From positions 1-50,022 of the forward strand of contig JAFWDQ010000009.1 of the NCBI GenBank assembly GCA_017516065.1: a stretch of DNA of 50,022 nt. The letters are read 5' to 3'. Numbering within the stretch: position 1 is the stretch's first letter; the number at the start of each line of letters is the position of its first letter. Position numbers and translations under genes: made by a program. Shown here in pieces: positions 48,954 to 50,022 of the stretch. The DNA is from Oscillospiraceae bacterium (lineage in GTDB: Bacteria; Bacillota; Clostridia; Oscillospirales; Oscillospiraceae). The notes beneath the pieces were generated by a model. It was not told the DNA's origin. It saw only the letters and a program-made list of their open reading frames with translations, and did not search any database.

Positions 48954-50018
48954 TTACGGTTCGCCGCTCTCCTCCTGCCGGGGCGGGGGCAGGGTGTCGC
49001 CGCCGAAGAGGCGGCTCATGCCGTCGGCAAAGTAGGACAGCCGGGCGGCCACCTTGGCGTAGTCCATCCGGGTGGGACCCACCACGCCGATGAGGCCGCG
49101 CATGTTGTCGCCGATATCGTAGCTGGCGATGACCACGCTGGTGTCCTTCAGCTCGTCGGCCACGTTCTCCGGCCCGATGAGGATCTGCATCCCGTTTTCC
49201 GCCGGGGCCGGGGTCAGGGCGGTAAGCTTCTGATCGTCGGAGAGATAGGTGAGCAGCTTCTGCGCCTTGTCCACGTTCCGGTACTCCGGCTGCTGCAGCA
49301 GATGGGTCGCACCGGCGACGTGGATGCTCTGGGTCTCCTGCTGGTGCAGGACCTCCACGGCAAAGGAGACGGTAAGGGCCAGCAGTCCGAAGACGGGACC
49401 GGCGGCCTGCTCCGCCGAGTGCAGGAGCGCGGGGGTGAACTGGTCGGCGTTGAGGCCCGTGAACCGGTCGTTGAGAAGCGTGCCCAGCAGCTTGAGCTGC
49501 GCCTCGTTGAAGTCCTCCGGATAGGTCAGCAGGCGGTTTTTCGCCTGACTGAGATTCGTCACCACCACGGCTAAATAGGAGCCTCCGCTGATACGCAGGA
49601 CTTCGTAGCGCTGCACGATGGCCCGGGTGGAGGCGGCGCTGCTGATGAAGGCGGGGTAGTTCGTCAGCTGGGAAACCATGCGGCCCGCCTCGGTAATGAC
49701 CTCGTCGAGCTCCTGCATCTTCAGCCGCAGGGCCTCGTTGAGGGAGCGGGTCTCCTCCAATGTCAGCTTGTGGTCATCCATCAGCTCGTTGACGTAGAGC
49801 CGATAGCCCGCCGGGGACGGGACGCGGCCGGCGGAGGTGTGGGGCTGCTCCAAATAGCCCATGGCCGTCAGGTCCGCCATCTCGTCGCGGATCGTGGCGG
49901 AGGAGAGGTTCAGGCCCGCCGTGTCCGCGATGGCCTTGGATCCCACGGGCTCCGCCGTCTCGATATAGTTCTCCACGATGGCGCGCAGGATCTTCCGTTT
50001 GCGATCGTTGAGCTCCAT
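48954..50018 (-). CDS. hrcA: Heat-inducible transcription repressor HrcA
   Basis: Represses the dnaK and groE operons by binding CIRCE inverted repeats; its folding is helped by GroEL, which provides feedback. 354 residues. N-terminal winged helix (KRKILRAIVENYIETAEPVG; LSSATIRDEMADLTAMGYLE), then the GAF-like dimerisation domain. The conserved C-terminal MRGLIGVVGPTRMDYAKVAA is present. The ATG at 50016-50018 is four bases from the window edge, so the promoter and any CIRCE element lie outside. The 77-base hrcA-grpE spacer shows no terminator. Confidence 0.97.
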   Translation of the reverse strand: MELNDRKRKILRAIVENYIETAEPVGSKAIADTAGLNLSSATIRDEMADLTAMGYLEQPHTSAGRVPSPAGYRLYVNELMDDHKLTLEETRSLNEALRLKMQELDEVITEAGRMVSQLTNYPAFISSAASTRAIVQRYEVLRISGGSYLAVVVTNLSQAKNRLLTYPEDFNEAQLKLLGTLLNDRFTGLNADQFTPALLHSAEQAAGPVFGLLALTVSFAVEVLHQQETQSIHVAGATHLLQQPEYRNVDKAQKLLTYLSDDQKLTALTPAPAENGMQILIGPENVADELKDTSVVIASYDIGDNMRGLIGVVGPTRMDYAKVAARLSYFADGMSRLFGGDTLPPPRQEESGEP

Positions 50019-50022
50019 ATCG

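Overview
The window reads as a chromosomal piece of a GC-rich, endospore-forming, anaerobic Firmicute of the Oscillospiraceae/clostridial type. The pointers are spoVT, a spoVB-like flippase, a DacF-type carboxypeptidase, a SCIFF ranthipeptide locus, an orphan MazF/EndoA, the hrcA-grpE-dnaK-dnaJ order and an SLH-domain surface protein. No species can be named from sequence alone. No rRNA, tRNA, CRISPR array or complete insertion sequence was seen.

Layout. 0-7.6 kb, minus strand: the 5' part of a membrane pyrophosphatase gene behind a structured leader, a zinc-ribbon membrane protein, recG, a phytoene-desaturase-like flavoprotein, and a serC-serA operon. 8-15 kb: mtnN, then about 0.9 kb of non-coding DNA built from repeats and inverted repeats (with a MITE-like element), the spoVB-like flippase, dacF, pgi, a small P-loop protein, an exported unknown and mazF. 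15.6-21.5 kb: a CPA2 antiporter, the SCIFF peptide with its radical SAM maturase and a translationally coupled Orn/Lys/Arg-decarboxylase-like enzyme, and spoVT facing them.

21.7-35.5 kb is an accessory nutrient region. A five-gene Liv-type ABC importer and a four-gene catabolic operon (creatininase family, NodB-fold hydrolase, PLP lyase, asparaginase) run leftward. An ornithine/alanine-racemase-like gene and a second, TrpXYZ-like ABC importer run rightward from a shared control region. The gene mix suggests uptake and hydrolysis of an amide or cyclic-amide amino-acid derivative, possibly a D-form; the substrate is unknown.

35.7-42 kb is the most unusual block. A partner-switching set (STAS antagonist, RsbW-like kinase) sits with a protein that fuses an N-terminal ATPase/anti-sigma-like domain to a dicarboxylate-symporter fold. 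A large SLH surface protein with four copies of an unrecognised domain lies downstream, and a broken SpoIIE/RsbU-type phosphatase tail lies directly behind the promoter. 42.2-50 kb: an MBL-fold hydrolase, a PssA-like enzyme, a tautomerase, ogt, rpiB and the hrcA-grpE-dnaK-dnaJ heat-shock operon.

Transcription units are unusually legible: most blocks have a recognisable sigma-A promoter and a strong intrinsic terminator, and several terminators lie inside operons where they may set gene ratios.
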